A program made the translations under genes and the position numbers. Positions 35,301-46,020 of a stretch of DNA of 64,000 nt are shown one piece after another (positions within the stretch are counted from its first letter, which is position 1; each line of letters starts with the position of its first letter). The stretch lies in assembly GCA_023052935.1 (NCBI GenBank), contig CM041294.1:102332116-102396115 (forward strand), written 5' to 3'. The stretch is from Piezodorus guildinii. Its lineage: Eukaryota; Arthropoda; Insecta; Hemiptera; Pentatomidae. The notes beneath the pieces are model-generated. The model saw only the letters and a program-made list of their open reading frames with translations, did not search any database and was not told where the DNA came from.

Positions 35301-36937
35301 TCATTATTATTGGAAGAATTATTTGCAGAGTAATTTGCTATCATTGCTAAAATATACTGATAATTAATAAAAAACCGTAAAAATAAGGAGTTAAAATGAA
35401 ATACTTGTTGATATAAGCAGAGACAATAATTAAATTATTGGTTACAGTTGATAATGATCCCAGATTATTTTCCCCTAAACCCAGAGAATTAATAGTTTAT
35501 TATTATAATAAAAATACCAGGGTTATTGCTATTCGATGATTTCCCGGAGAAGGATATACCTACATCTAGCTACTTCGTCCATTTTATCATTTATGATCCA
35601 AAAACAAGAGGTCAATAACAGGTGAACTTCGAAATGAGGTTAATGAAAAACTACTTACGCTGATAATCCTCTTCAACATTTTTTTAGATGCAGACCTTAA
35701 TTCACTCAGTGTTGTGCAAAAAATCAATAGTGAAAACACTAAGTGATCCCATCGCTGTGAGAACTGGCGAGATTACGATGATCCGAAAGTCGTTGAAGAG
35801 GTAAGTTCCAGCGAGAAGTATTGCAATCAAAACTGGAGCATGGATTGTAGATACTATTTTCATTGGTCTTGTCAGGGCAAAATCTAGCTCATCACTTCCG
35901 AATTCTTCCTACAGATCATTTAAGTTTAAAAAAAATTAAATAATTAATAATAATAAATGAGAAAAAAGGAAACTGGGGAATACCTGAAAATTATACCAAT
36001 CGTCAATATACTTCAGAGTTCTTGATGTCTCAAACCAATACGTAAAAGGAATAGCCAAGCTCTGGACTACAGAAGCTGCCAAACATATAATGTAGAGCGA
36101 ATCCTCGAAATTGCTTCGACTTGAAAAGCCCAACGATACTAACATATCTATGCTGTAGAATGTTCCGAATAATTGAAGCACAACTATAAATAGTGTATAA
36201 AAAACTGGCCAAGAAAATGGTTTGAACAGGACACGACCTGAAAATGAAAAAAGTTTTAAAAATCCGAAATTTATTTTGTTAGGAAAAATATGTAATATTT
36301 CTAGTGAAGTGAAAATGGTTGACTGTATGTATATTTGGGAGGAGTTAGTTCAGGGTGCAGTAAAATAAACACACAATTAAGAATAAACTTAATTTAATAC
36401 CCCTCGGTGCCATAATTACTTAATTGCTTCATTATTGTGACTCACTCCTTCAATCGGAACGTACTTATTTATGATTTAAAGTCTCTCTCCTCTTTACCTA
36501 TCCACCTCTAACATCATAACCTTTCCAACATAAAAAAAATATCAATTTTAAAAAAATGTTTAAGTTTGTAATTAAGGCGTATTAAAAGTTTATAAAGGGG
36601 TATTAATTATAATTAAGGGGTATTAAATTAAGTTTATACTTAATTTTGTATTCATTTGACTGCACCCTCAATTTCTTTCTCCCATATAATATATCTATTA
36701 CGATTTATGGATAGTATAAAAATGATAATGCTAAAATTAGATACATTTTTTGAAATATTAAGTTTGTGTGAATTGTAATTATTACTTTACTAATAACTAA
36801 GTTTAACTCATACCATCTTTAAATATATACGGAAACCTTCCAAATACTCTTAGAATTAGAAGGAGTGGTTTTATTTCTTCCAGATATTTATTTATACGCT
36901 TAGGTTGTCGAGTGGTGTGCGGATGAATCTGGCGGAC
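29246..36937 (-). CDS. Gustatory receptor 2 (CO2-receptor-like clade), one frameshift, start not found
   Basis: Exons in order of translation: 36937-36814, 36237-35984, 35908-35659, 32681-32415, 29858-29787, 29538-29449, 29362-29246 (TAG stop). All are GT-AG, with phases 1,0,0,0,0,0. They code for about 390 residues after exon 1. Landmarks: EIKPLLLILRVFGRFPYIF, WFETSRTLKYIDDWYNFQ, a LTRP start to exon 4, GYTGLVALVLLFTTFVLV, VGEKFSSELVEL, NPPMVHFVGFMNINRSLLVT, and the GR signature KYLVVIIQF in the last exon. Exon 35908-35659 is 250 nt where Gr-1 and Gr-3 have 249. A run of six T (minus strand) before GCACAACAC puts the end (LSELRSASKKML) out of frame, so the gene is either a recent pseudogene or carries a homopolymer sequencing error. 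Exon 1 was not found with confidence. Confidence 0.78.
29363..29448 (-). other. Short final intron of Gr-2 with (TA)n
   Basis: 86-nt phase-0 intron, GTAAGT donor and TTTTCAG acceptor, containing a short TA microsatellite. The equivalent Gr-3 intron is 1,061 nt (48836-49896). Confidence 0.8.
30020..30306. repeat. Long inverted repeat (hairpin) in a Gr-2 intron
   Basis: Left arm 30020-30150 and right arm about 30185-30306 are inverted copies with few mismatches. The matched run goes from the AAGTTGG(G/A)GGC end inward through ATTTAACTTCAC, CATCTTCTGGTGCAAAGAAC and a GTGAGYGG block. The loop is about 35 nt. Each arm carries a GTAGCCGAAA/GTTGCGCATC-type motif that resembles the tails of Penelope-like elements. 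No ORF is present. Confidence 0.8.
31413..31915 (+). pseudogene. RTE-type non-LTR retrotransposon, reverse transcriptase C-terminus
   Basis: Reads TLYKALIRPVLTYGSETWPL, ILRRMLGHVKD, then SSLLWVGHLARVDRDS and GRRNRGRPRLRWAEEVDADA, ending DRDQWRRR and a stop. This is the familiar C-terminal end of RTE-like ORF2 proteins (LRW.GHV.RM ... RGRPR.RW). The stop runs into a GATGATGATGAATAATGA tail; short tandem-repeat tails rather than poly(A) are usual for RTE. One in-frame TAA at 31686-31688 interrupts it. The catalytic part is missing. Confidence 0.8.
32682..35658. other. Gr-2 intron between exons 4 and 5, unassigned
   Basis: Mostly AT-rich. 33690-34020 is richer in GC and reads on the plus strand as a stretch with coding-like composition (for example RIGSRSPATNGGSRGSS), but I cannot match it to a family. 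34220-34500 is likewise moderately GC-rich. These may be eroded retroelement parts. Confidence 0.4.
36353..36667. mobile_element. MITE with about 50-bp terminal inverted repeats
   Basis: The left end begins GGGTGCAGTAAAATAAACAC and continues for about 50 bp to TTTAATACCCCT. The right end is its inverted complement with few mismatches, starting from AGGGGTATTAAATTAAG and ending CTGCACCC. A 3-bp TCA flanks both sides (36350-36352 and 36668-36670). A 3-bp duplication suggests a Harbinger-type origin, though TCA is not the usual TWA. It sits in the 576-nt intron between Gr-2 exons 2 and 3. Confidence 0.8.
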
Positions 36938-37639
36938 CTTAAAAATAAAATTATTTCAACCTTAAATTTGTATCATGAAGAGTTTTTATATTTCAAATAT
37001 GGTAAGTATGAAACGTATTAAGCTTTCAAGGCATTTTTACAGCTACGCAGTTCATAAATATTGAGAGAAATTTACAATTTAATAAGGTTTGGTAACCAAT
37101 AGTTTTACAAATTTTAAATTATTCATAAGTTTAACATTTTGTAAAAGACTAGGAAAATATCGCTCTAAAACAATTTTCACAAGGACGAAATTAGTCCCAA
37201 AAAATATAATAAAATCAAATGAAGTGAGCTATATACCATGACTGGAGCTGCTCGTTTCATTCTTGTAGTTGTCCGATGTACTCTGGACTCTCGTCACGAA
37301 TCGATTTTGAAATGTCTCTGCCATCCACACTTCATATTTGTTCAGGTAATTGAATTGAACCATTGATCTCTGTTTCGTCCATAAGAAAGTTTACACTCTT
37401 CTCAAAATTTACAAAACAACATTCCAATAAAAATCACATGAGTTATTCAGTAATTCGTTTTATATAGCATATTACATATCAAGTTTTGTGTTGTAAAAGT
37501 TAATGCTATTATTTGAAATATTTTTAATAAAATGTATTTAATTTACAAATTATGTAAAGCAATATTTTTTCTTAAAAAAACAATAAAATAACTCGCGGTG
37601 AAAGGCGTTATTATTCAGTTCAAAATTAGCTTAGCTCGT

Positions 37640-38051
37640 GGCTTCTGTCAAGAAACTTGTAGCAGAAGAGCCCCCCTCTTCGTGCAAGACAAATCTCAGA
37701 GGCTGGAATAATCGATCCTTAAAAGTGTTGATAATAAAAAACATGTGTTAATGTTGTTGGTAAGAGAATAGAGGTTATAACATGTTCTCGGTGTGTAAAT
37801 ACGTCCTTTTATTCGTTAATTTATTTGTTCAATAAATATTGTGTGCAAGGTCTAAAATATAATCTATAATCTATAAATCTTTCAAGGGCTTCTTTCAAGG
37901 CTTAGAAGAAGCCCTTGAAAGATTACTAGTGCATCCAGCGCATATAGCAATCCTCTTTAGAATACCTCCGGGTAACAGAAGGACAAATCAGACAGCTATA
38001 CATATTATATTTGTATTTGTATTTTGTTCGAAAATAAAACCAGAGGGTAAG

Positions 38052-38086
<35 letters not shown>

Positions 38087-39000
38087 TTGTGCAAAACTTG
38101 TTAGTTTTTACATCGACCTGCCAAAGTGGTGACCCCGATCGGTAAGTTGAACATTATCTTTCGTTTTACTCTTTTTAGTCATAGTTTATAAAAAACGACT
38201 GGTAACAAATCCGAGGAAGATATCGAAAAGACAGCCGTGATAACGCCCTTGGGTTTATTCGAATTTGTGGTGATGAGCTTTGGATTTCGAAATGCGGCCC
38301 AGACATTCCAACGACTCATGGACAGCATCTTATGTCTGCCATATGTTTTTGTCTATTTAGACGATATTATGGTAGCGTCGTCTTCCGAAAAAGAACACCG
38401 CTTTCACTTGCAAGAAGTATTCGAAAGACTGTCTATACACGGACTGACTATCAACCCAAATAAATGCATCTTTAGCAAACCCGAAATAGAGTTTCTAGAA
38501 TTTGTCATAGATTCACGAGGGATTAGACCTCTACCCTCAAAAGTAGGACAAATAGCTGAGTTTCCAAGACCGACTAACAAAGGCCAGCTACGCAGATTCC
38601 TTGGCATGATCAACTTCTATCGAAGATGTCTACCTAGAGCCGCCGAACATCAAAAAGTCCTCCACCAACTAGTGGGTGTCGCAAAGAAAAACGATTCAGC
38701 GCTCTTGGAATGGACTCAGGAAGCTGATACTGCTTTTCAACAATGTCAACACGACATCAGAGAAGCAGTAGCGCTAGCCCACCCCACAGAAAACGGATAC
38801 CTTTCCATTGCCTGTGATGCTTCTAATACTGCCATTGGAGCTGTTCTTCAGCAACGAGAAGCTAACGAGTGGAAACCGCTAACTTATAGGTCAGAATTTA
38901 TAAAACTTTTATTACCCCGACACTCATTGGGCGAGCCTATGCATTCGGTGGACATAGAAACAATATCTAAAATTTCGAATTTTCCCATAATTTTTGGTTA
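37640..39000 (+). pseudogene. Ty3/Gypsy retrotransposon: probable LTR/leader joined to RT-RNase H
   Basis: 38237-39000 encodes the second half of a Gypsy RT: TPLGLFEFVVMSFGFRNAA, then YVFVYLDDIMVAS (catalytic YLDD), GLTINPNKCIF, and RRFLGMINFYRRCLP. The beginning of RNase H follows (ACDASNTAIGAVLQQ, with the first catalytic Asp). The protein ends at 39000 in unrelated text. Upstream, 37640-38127 looks like LTR/leader DNA: an AATAAA at about 37832, a 37-A run, and a TGGTGACCCC sequence at 38128 that resembles the primer-binding start of Gypsy elements. Gag, protease and the first RT half are missing, so this is an internally deleted relic. LTR boundaries are tentative. It lies just upstream of the known Gr-2 exons. 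Confidence 0.75.
37876..37924. repeat. Perfect 19-bp stem with 11-nt loop
   Basis: AATCTTTCAAGGGCTTCTT pairs perfectly with AAGAAGCCCTTGAAAGATT across an 11-nt loop. It lies inside the probable Gypsy LTR/leader. Confidence 0.85.
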
Positions 39001-39779
39001 GGCTGTTCTTCTTTGTTTCTATCATCATTATCCATCATCATTTTTTTTTTTAATAAAAACTTTCCACCGAAGATATCTTATTAAAACGACCGTCCATATC
39101 CTTTAGTTAAAAAAGTTACCACAACTATTTTGATGAACCAAAATTAATTAATCTATTAACCTATATTATCGTAATTTAAGTTAATGCAGCTTATTAAACT
39201 TTTATAGATTTTTAATGTATTTACTGATGAAAAAGATAAAAAAAATTAAAACATTCATAAAGAAAATCGCCCTGAAATCTACCACCATAGAAATAAAAGA
39301 AATTAATGACTACTGCGGGCTCTTGCCGGTTTACAAGATTTTTTTTTATTTTTTGCCTTTTAGCTCTTGCTTTTTTTTCAAATATTGTCCCTATAATTAC
39401 CAGTTTATTTTATTTAAATGATAAATATTTAGACTTTATGAACGTATTATTGTCTTCAATTCTCATGAATAGTAAAAATAAATTATCACTTGATGCTCTG
39501 AATTTGTCAATATATTAATTTTTCGTACTTTTTTTTTATTTTACTAAACCAACATACCTATAGATAATTTTTTTTTTTTTTTTTTTGCAGTACATAATTA
39601 TGCTCAAACATAATTAGTAAAAGTAACTAATTATAATGTTTTGAATCTGTATGGATTTCGTTCATGTTTTTTTATTGTCAATTGAATGGTCTTCTGAGAC
39701 ACTCTGTACATAAAAATTAAAATCTGAATACAGAAATCGATTCCTCGTTAAATAATAATGGGAGTATACGTTTAACCTT
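39001..39779. other. Spacer, nothing recognised
   Basis: AT-rich DNA with several poly(T) runs. The open frames here are low-complexity and unsupported. Confidence 0.45.
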
Positions 39780-40200
39780 TTTTTTCTTAAGGCCAACAGT
39801 CAGGCCATAATACTACGTTGTCTAATAATTTGGTGTTCCGCCCCAGTGTGCGACTGATATATGGTCTACGTTACCCACGTTAAACGTGTTTGCTTACTTT
39901 AAAGAATGAATAACGCCTTAGGGTTTCGATAATAAGATAGTACGTAAAATATTTGGTCCTAACAGAGCTAGGCCACTAGGGAATCCAATAGGTTACACAG
40001 CGCGGAATTACGGAGCTTGTGCCCTGTCAGTGTAATAGGGTTATTAGCATTACGGCAACTCAAATCGGCTTGAAAATTTGTTAGGCTCAGTGAAGAAAGA
40101 ATATCTAAAATGTTAGTTTTCGTCGAACTAATTGGTGGCGTCCGAGAGGTAGGATTGGGTTAAGTCTGATCTTGGTGGGTTGTGCTTGAACAGTGATCGT
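39780..40200. other. GC-richer unassigned block, possible LTR remnant
   Basis: A block clearly richer in GC than its surroundings, with no long ORF. Near its right end TTGGTGGCGTCCGAGAGGTA resembles the leader that follows the 5' LTR in insect LTR retrotransposons. This would make the block a solo LTR or truncated LTR plus leader. I see no duplicated ends to prove it. Confidence 0.3.
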
Positions 40201-40219
40201 TGGACGAATCTGATTTGGC

Positions 40220-40400
40220 AACATTAGGTAGTATGGGTGGGCATAACCGAATGACGATTATCAGATAATTCGATTATTTCAATCATTCAAATTAATCGAT
40301 TATCGGATTAATCGGTTTGGAGAAACGAATGACCACTCGAACTGATTTTTTTAACGATAATTGAAAGATTATAAGGGGCTCGGATAATCGAATTACCTTT
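40220..40400. repeat. ATCGATTA-rich palindromic patch, possible hAT MITE end
   Basis: Contains GGTGGGCATAACCGAATGAC followed by many ATTCGATTA / ATCGATTATCGGATTAATCG self-complementary words. Such GGGCATAACCGA starts with ATCGATTA repeats are common at ends of hAT-type non-autonomous elements. The opposite terminus was not found. Confidence 0.35.
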
Positions 40401-40931
40401 TATTTTTACATACATTACACCTAGGCTCAGCCAGCTCAGCAATCATAGAGAGGGAAATTGTAGCATATTTTCTCTCAGAATACATATTTATCATTCGATC
40501 ATTCAATTATTTCAATTTTTTTTTTAAACGATCGGCATCAAACCTTCAGGTTCGCTTATCCAATTTCCCAGATTTGTTTTAAAAAACTAATTAAGAATTT
40601 TATCCAGCTTCCAGTAAACTTAATAAATTTAGAAAATGCATGCGATGCAGTTTCTGAGTACAAAAGAATAGGACAAAATATATTCATTAATAAAATATAA
40701 TTAATACAATAATTAATAGAGATAAAAGTCAACCCGTTGATAACAGGATATATATATTTTTTGAAATTGAATGGACCATAGTAAAATGGTAGATAATGTT
40801 TCATGATATTATAAAAATTAAATTAAATTAAAAAAAAAGAACAAATCAAGAAAAAATAAATATTTACCGAATGGAAATTAATTAATTTAAAAAAAACTTA
40901 CATTTTTTCTTATATTTTGTGTAATGCCGAT

Positions 40932-41135
40932 CCTACATTACTGGACAAAAACAAGTGCACACCCAACTTCTATCGTTTTATGACTAAATCTGTCCTGAAT
41001 CTTTGGTAATAAAATAAATAAATATTAGGTTTTTAAAAATAGAATTGAATTTTTGTTTAGTGAAACCAAAATGTATACATACTCTTTTAAATGAAATTTA
41101 AGTGGGTCAAATAAAAGTGCACACTCATTAAATGG
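40932..41135. mobile_element. Possible Tc1-like element relic
   Basis: TACATTACTGGACAAAAACA continuing AGTGCACACCC resembles Tc1-type TIRs (a CTGG.CAAAA..GTGCACAC pattern). A second AAATAAAAGTGCACACTC motif occurs about 180 bp later but in direct rather than inverted orientation. No transposase is seen. Confidence 0.3.
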
Positions 41136-41869
41136 TAGTTAAATACTTAAACTATCAATAAATTAAACTCTTAAGATTAATAGTGTAAGGTGTTTCCATT
41201 ATTTTCAATTAGCAACAACAACAGTCTGTTCATTGATAAACAAAGATTTCTTATTAATTCTGGTTTTCAGGTTTTTATTTTTCCGCTGCCATTAAAATTT
41301 TATTCTAGAACTCATTGTCACTATGAAAAGCTTATATCCCATGTCGTTAATTTTCCTTCTCACAGAACTGGTTGAAGCCTCGATTCCCAGACTTCACTGT
41401 ACATCTTTTGCGGTTGTTAGTTCTCCTCGCTCGCTCAGTCTTCGTACTTCGCGTTTATCATGGCTTCATCACGTTTTTAAATAATATTTTTCCTACCTCT
41501 CTTCTTTTTCGTTCAAGCATAATCAGTTTTAAAAATTTTGTACACGGATGAAAAAGGTCCAACATAATTTTGTCCCCCTTCCTGATATCTCATTCTAGTC
41601 CCTGCCTGCATAACGTTTCACTCTTATTCTAAGATCTTCGGAGTACATGTTTCCCGCACAAAATCTCGAAACATAATCTCTCATTTTTTAATTAAATAGG
41701 TTAGTACTTTTATTTGTCTAGTAAATATATTGAAGGATTTGTATTTAATACTCCACGAATTTAGTAAACAAAAACAAACTCGATCTTAGTAATAGGTTTA
41801 ATTAAACACGCATGGTTATGAAACGAATTAATATTATATAATTTAATTATTGAAATACGTTTGTCCAGT

Positions 41870-42125
41870 ATAGGTAAATATATAAGTTAAACGAATTATA
41901 TATCCAACAAAAGGAGAAAACCGGAAAAATATTTTGCTGATGCAATTTTATTTTTTGAACATAAGAACAGTAATATACATGTATAATATACCGTTGGAAA
42001 GCTAAAGATTTTACAAAAAATATTATCTTATACAAAACCTTGCTAAAGTAAATAAAGATCGATGGAAAGTACATAAAACTAACTGATTATTTTAGATAAT
42101 TATATAATAGATTTTTTTTAAATTT
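41870..42125. repeat. Dispersed repeat, copy 1
   Basis: Carries TTTTGAACATAAGAACAGTA, AATATACCGTTGGAAAGCTA, AGATTTTACAAAAAATATTA and AAACTAACTGATTATTTTAG. All four blocks recur in order at 42475-42715, and part at 46370-46450. The unit is about 250 bp, non-coding, of unknown family. Confidence 0.75.
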
Positions 42126-42164
42126 TTTTATAGAAATTCAATTTAATTAGTTCTTTAATAGTTT

Positions 42165-42260
42165 AACTCATTTTTATCTCTAACTGTATTTGAAAATTCT
42201 TTACTCGATTTTAAAAACAGAGGTAAGTGGAATTCGTGTCTTGAATATATGCACCAGATT
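42165..42260 (+). repeat. Dispersed repeat R, plus copy
   Basis: TGTATTTGAAAATTCTTTAC then CGATTTTAAAAACAGAGGTAAGTG. It matches the inverted copy at 18357-18450 over about 70 bp and the partial copy at 44795-44855. It lies between the two copies of the 250-bp repeat, so both may be parts of one larger element. Confidence 0.65.
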
Positions 42261-42474
42261 TTTTACTTTGAATTACCTACATATGAAATATATAGTAAGG
42301 GAATCGTGTTATTTTCGAATTCGAGTTTTAGAGTCTCCTCAGTCCTGATTAGATTGATGAAAAGTCTAGCGAAACTTTACGAATTTGTTTTCCTCTAAAG
42401 TACCTTTAATTTTGTAGATTTCATAATATTAAGCATACAGTTCGTTAGCATTTATAAATAACGGCTAAGTATGC

Positions 42475-42715
42475 ATGTTGAGCAAATTTGATTAAAAACT
42501 ATAGGAAAAAAGTGCAAAAATATTTTGTATGCAATTTTTGTGTTTTTGAACATAAGAATAGTTATATAGATAAATAATATACCATTAGAAAGCTTAAGAT
42601 TTAAAAAAAAAAATTATCTAACACACGTAATTGTAAAAGTTAATGGAGAGCGATGAATAGCCGATAAAACTAACTGATTGTGGTAGATAAAAATATGATA
42701 GATTATTTAATAAAA
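42475..42715. repeat. Dispersed repeat, copy 2
   Basis: Direct copy of 41870-42125 with the same ordered blocks: TTTTTGAACATAAGAATAGT, AATATACCATTAGAAAGCTT, and AAACTAACTGATTGTGGTAG. Confidence 0.75.
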
Positions 42716-42719
42716 GACA

Positions 42720-43140
42720 TGTTTCTAAGCTTTCGAGGTTCACCCGATCTCGCCTCACTTGGAACCACTAAATCTACCTCAAACTAACCCATTCCTATGT
42801 GTTGGGGAGAGGGGCGACAACACACTCGCTCGCAGCCTCAACCCGAACGTTAATTTTGAGTCGCCGAATTTCTCATCCCTGTTTAGGTTTCGTTATGGGT
42901 TTATTAAGATTACTAACTTTGTAAAACACATATATATTGAGGAAAACAAAATTCAAAAGAACAAATAAAATTAACTTATAAACGTGAGTGTACTGTACTT
43001 AAAGTCACAAGGACGATCGCGGGCGACGATGGCGAGCGACGAAGGGTAGTAGCGACTGCGAAGCGACCTTTCTCTCTTGGCACCCAGAGCACTCTCCCTC
43101 CCGAGCGGTCACTATCACTTAATCCCTTTTAGGTAAATAG
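42720..43140. other. GC-rich unassigned block
   Basis: Unusually GC-rich for this window, for example GACGATCGCGGGCGACGATG. It has no long ORF and no recognised element. It could be an LTR or a recently acquired repeat. Confidence 0.3.
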
Positions 43141-43269
43141 TGCCCCCATCTTGCGTCTGAACTCAATATTTACTAAATATATACATACATACATACATAT
43201 ACATATATACACATATATATAAACTAAATCAGTATTTCTCAATTCTTAACACTATGCAAGACTTAGCAA

Positions 43270-43600
43270 TGCTGTACCCGATCGTTCCTGAAAAATCAAA
43301 TCTCAAACCTGAAACAACGATTCTTATTTATAAAATTATTCTAAAGCCACTACTAATGTATGGTTGTGAAGTGTGGAGCTCTTCCTCAACGACAAATTAC
43401 AAACATTCCAAAACAAAATATTAAGAATAGCGTAAATGCTCCGTAGCTTGTAAGAAATAGTCAACTTCAAATCGAATACATCAAAGAATTTATTAAAAAC
43501 CGCTTCAACAAATATCACATAGTGAGAGGTACGGTCGCCTACAACATAGGAGTTCCACTTCATCACGCAGGCTCAAACCCTGACTTCTGCAAGACATTCT
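43270..43600 (+). pseudogene. Jockey-like RT C-terminus relic, third family
   Basis: Across frames it reads TILIYKIILKPLLMYGCEVW, an ILRIA.MLRSL.. block, QIEYIKEFIKNRFNKYHI, and a VPLHHAGSN ending. This is the C-terminus of another Jockey-clade ORF2, distinct from Jockey-A and -B (IYKT.LKPI.TYG.ELWG there). It has a stop and frameshifts. It lies just upstream of the Jockey-A copy 3 insertion. Confidence 0.65.
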
Positions 43601-43762
43601 ATTGTAAATTTTATTATTTAGCTTTATGCACCCCATATTATTATTGTTATTTTGTGTTATTATAATTTTTTGTATTATTATTTTTTTATTATAATTATTA
43701 TTATCTTTATTTATTATTATTTAATTTTTTAAACTAATATTGATTTTACTTTTATACTTTAT

Positions 43763-44578
43763 ATTCTTGCCACAATCTGAACTTACAGTTGACAACAAAT
43801 TATTAATTTATAAGACAATACTGAAGCCCATCTGGACCTACGGACTTGAACTGTGGGGGACAGCTAAACGTTCTAACATCAAACGCATTCAATCCTTTCA
43901 ATCCAAAGTCCTCCGAATAATAGTAAATGCTCCTTATTATGTATCCAACTATACCTTGCACCACGACCTTAATGTTCCATTTATTTCAGACCTAATTCCA
44001 TCCAAATTTTCCAAATTCCATCAGAACCTCATTCATCATCCTAATCCTTTAGCACGATCCCTATCCAGCTCCACTCATCCATACAACCCACCTAGAAGGT
44101 TGAAACGGCAGTGGCCCCGAGATATATTGTAAATACATATGCTGGAGTTCTGACACTGGTCAGATTCTCCTCTCAAGTGCGGTGTGATTGTGGCTATGGC
44201 GCCCTCACTTAGCTTCCGCTGGCTCTCACCAGTGATGCGGCTGAGAGGGAGGCGCTGGGATCCTTTGGACTCTGCTTGTCCTTCCACAAGTGGGGGGGAC
44301 AAGCCCCGTCCGGGGTTCCCGAGCTGATTGTAAATATTGTACATAGGTATGAATGTGACATGTTTTGTTTATTTATTTGTTAACTTCATTTATTTGTATT
44401 TATTTTGTCTACTTAATTTTGTTATTGTATACGTTTACTTATTTTGATTTTATTTTATGTAATTTGACTTTCCTTTTGTTTATATTGTAAATATTGTATG
44501 AATGAGATCCTGTAGCACTATTATTATTGTCTATTATGACAAATTGTAATATATACGAATAAAAAAATTCTTGCCACA
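43763..44578 (+). mobile_element. Jockey-A copy 3, 5'-truncated, with 12-bp target duplication
   Basis: ATTCTTGCCACA at 43763-43774 and 44567-44578 are the target duplication. The insert 43775-44566 starts within the RT thumb (SELTVDNKLLIYKT) and keeps the ORF2 C-terminus open to LKRQWPRDIL (stop at 44130-44132). It contains the full 3' UTR with both hairpins and the TGACAAATTGTAATATATACGAATAAA end. Short length and a clean duplication are typical of target-primed reverse transcription that stopped early. No lesion is visible in its coding part. Confidence 0.92.
44196..44303 (+). promoter_or_regulatory. 3' UTR hairpins of Jockey-A copy 3
   Basis: Same two structures as in copy 1. Hairpin 2 pairs GCTTGTCCTTCCAC with GTGGGGGGGACAAGC. 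One U-A pair of copy 1 is replaced by G-C here, a compensatory change that keeps the stem. Confidence 0.7.
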
Positions 44579-45659
44579 GAATTATTATTATTATATACAT
44601 CATTACTTAGGTGTGTCTTTTATATGAGACCACTTTTTTAGTTGTTACCAGTTGTAATGATAGCTCGTTTATTTAGAAAAAGACCTATATATAGCTCATG
44701 CAGCGAATCTGAAAATAAAGAAATATTAAAAGAAAAAAAAAATCTAAGCTTTATGTGATTAACCCTTTGGTCTTTTTTCATCCCCAAATAGATTTAATAA
44801 TTCTTAAATTACATTTAACAACGGAGGTAAGTGAAACTCGTGTGTTGCGCGCAACACATTTTTTTGTCAATCAAGTCAATTAAGAAATTTGTTATTCATT
44901 AATCCAAAGAATGTGTAAGTAGTTATAAATATATATTAGTTATTAGCAGACTAAATCCATTTTGTTCTCCAATGTTTATAAATCGTAGTCTTGCTGACAT
45001 TGCCTACTTTTTAGAACGGAACTCAAATGCCTTCCTTACAATGGAGACCCAGTAAACCAGAATAAACAGACTGTAAAAGAGTCAGATTGTTGACAGGCAC
45101 TGTTCCTTCTAGGCGAAGTTCATGACCTCTACGTCCACCCGAGCGAGTCGTCCTCTATGACTATTATTATAACTACCTTCAGTAATTGAGTGCGTTTTTT
45201 ATTGCATGCTTCTATGCTGGCTCTGCTTCAACAAAGCATTTGTTAATTAGTGCTAATGTAACTGATTATTTAGTCAACTCTGGCCATAACACCTGCGGTA
45301 TATTTTAGAAGAAATAATTTCTATCAAAAAAACCTACAGGTATTTTTGAGCTTGAGGTCTCATTATCAGGTTATGCAGAGAATGAAAAATATCATGTGCC
45401 TTTCTCAAGGAGTATACCAAAACGCCTGGCACAGACCTAGAAAATTTATTACATTTACTACTTACAGTACAAGAGGAATAATAGCAGTGAAGTAAGATTG
45501 AGTTGAAGGTTAGATTAGTCATAATATAATGTTGAGCGTTTTTCTAAATTTAAATGCCCCTTTTAGGAGATCACTCCTGCTGTACAGTGTACAATTTAAG
45601 AGATGAAAGGATTGTTACAAGTGATCATCAAATGCATATATTCATACCTAAACTATTAA
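44579..45659. other. Spacer, partly repeat R, otherwise nothing recognised
   Basis: 44795-44855 is a partial copy of repeat R (AACGGAGGTAAGTGAAACTC). The rest, including a moderately GC-rich piece at 45050-45190, has no recognised feature. Confidence 0.4.
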
Positions 45660-45959
45660 ATCTCTTTAAATATAAAATGATAACAGGATTTTGGTTTCCA
45701 CTATATCATCCAATCCCTACAATTTAAATCATCAATTCAGTCCCGTTCTACCAGATCCCGTCTTTCTACACTCCTCCTCACTGTACTGCTGCTTTCGGCA
45801 AGTCCTTTCTAGCCAAAACAACCTCTCTTTGGAATTCTATCCCTCCTGAGATCCGTCATGTAAGAACTGCTTCCTTCTTTAAATCGCTCCTTTTCAACCA
45901 CCTTCTCCTTACCCAGTCAAACAGACAATAACCTCAAACTGCAGATGATATATATACCA

Positions 45960-46020
<61 letters not shown>

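Noticed and set aside
37235..37393. Minus-strand frame MVQFNYLNKYEVW... ending at a GTATAT donor, as first exon of Gr-2
   Set aside because: It ends in phase 1 while Gr-2 exon 2 needs phase 0, and it does not resemble exon 1 of Gr-1 or Gr-3. Left out of the gene model.
41395..41560. Coding fragment in the GC-richer stretch near 41400
   Set aside because: All frames have stops and no motif was recognised.
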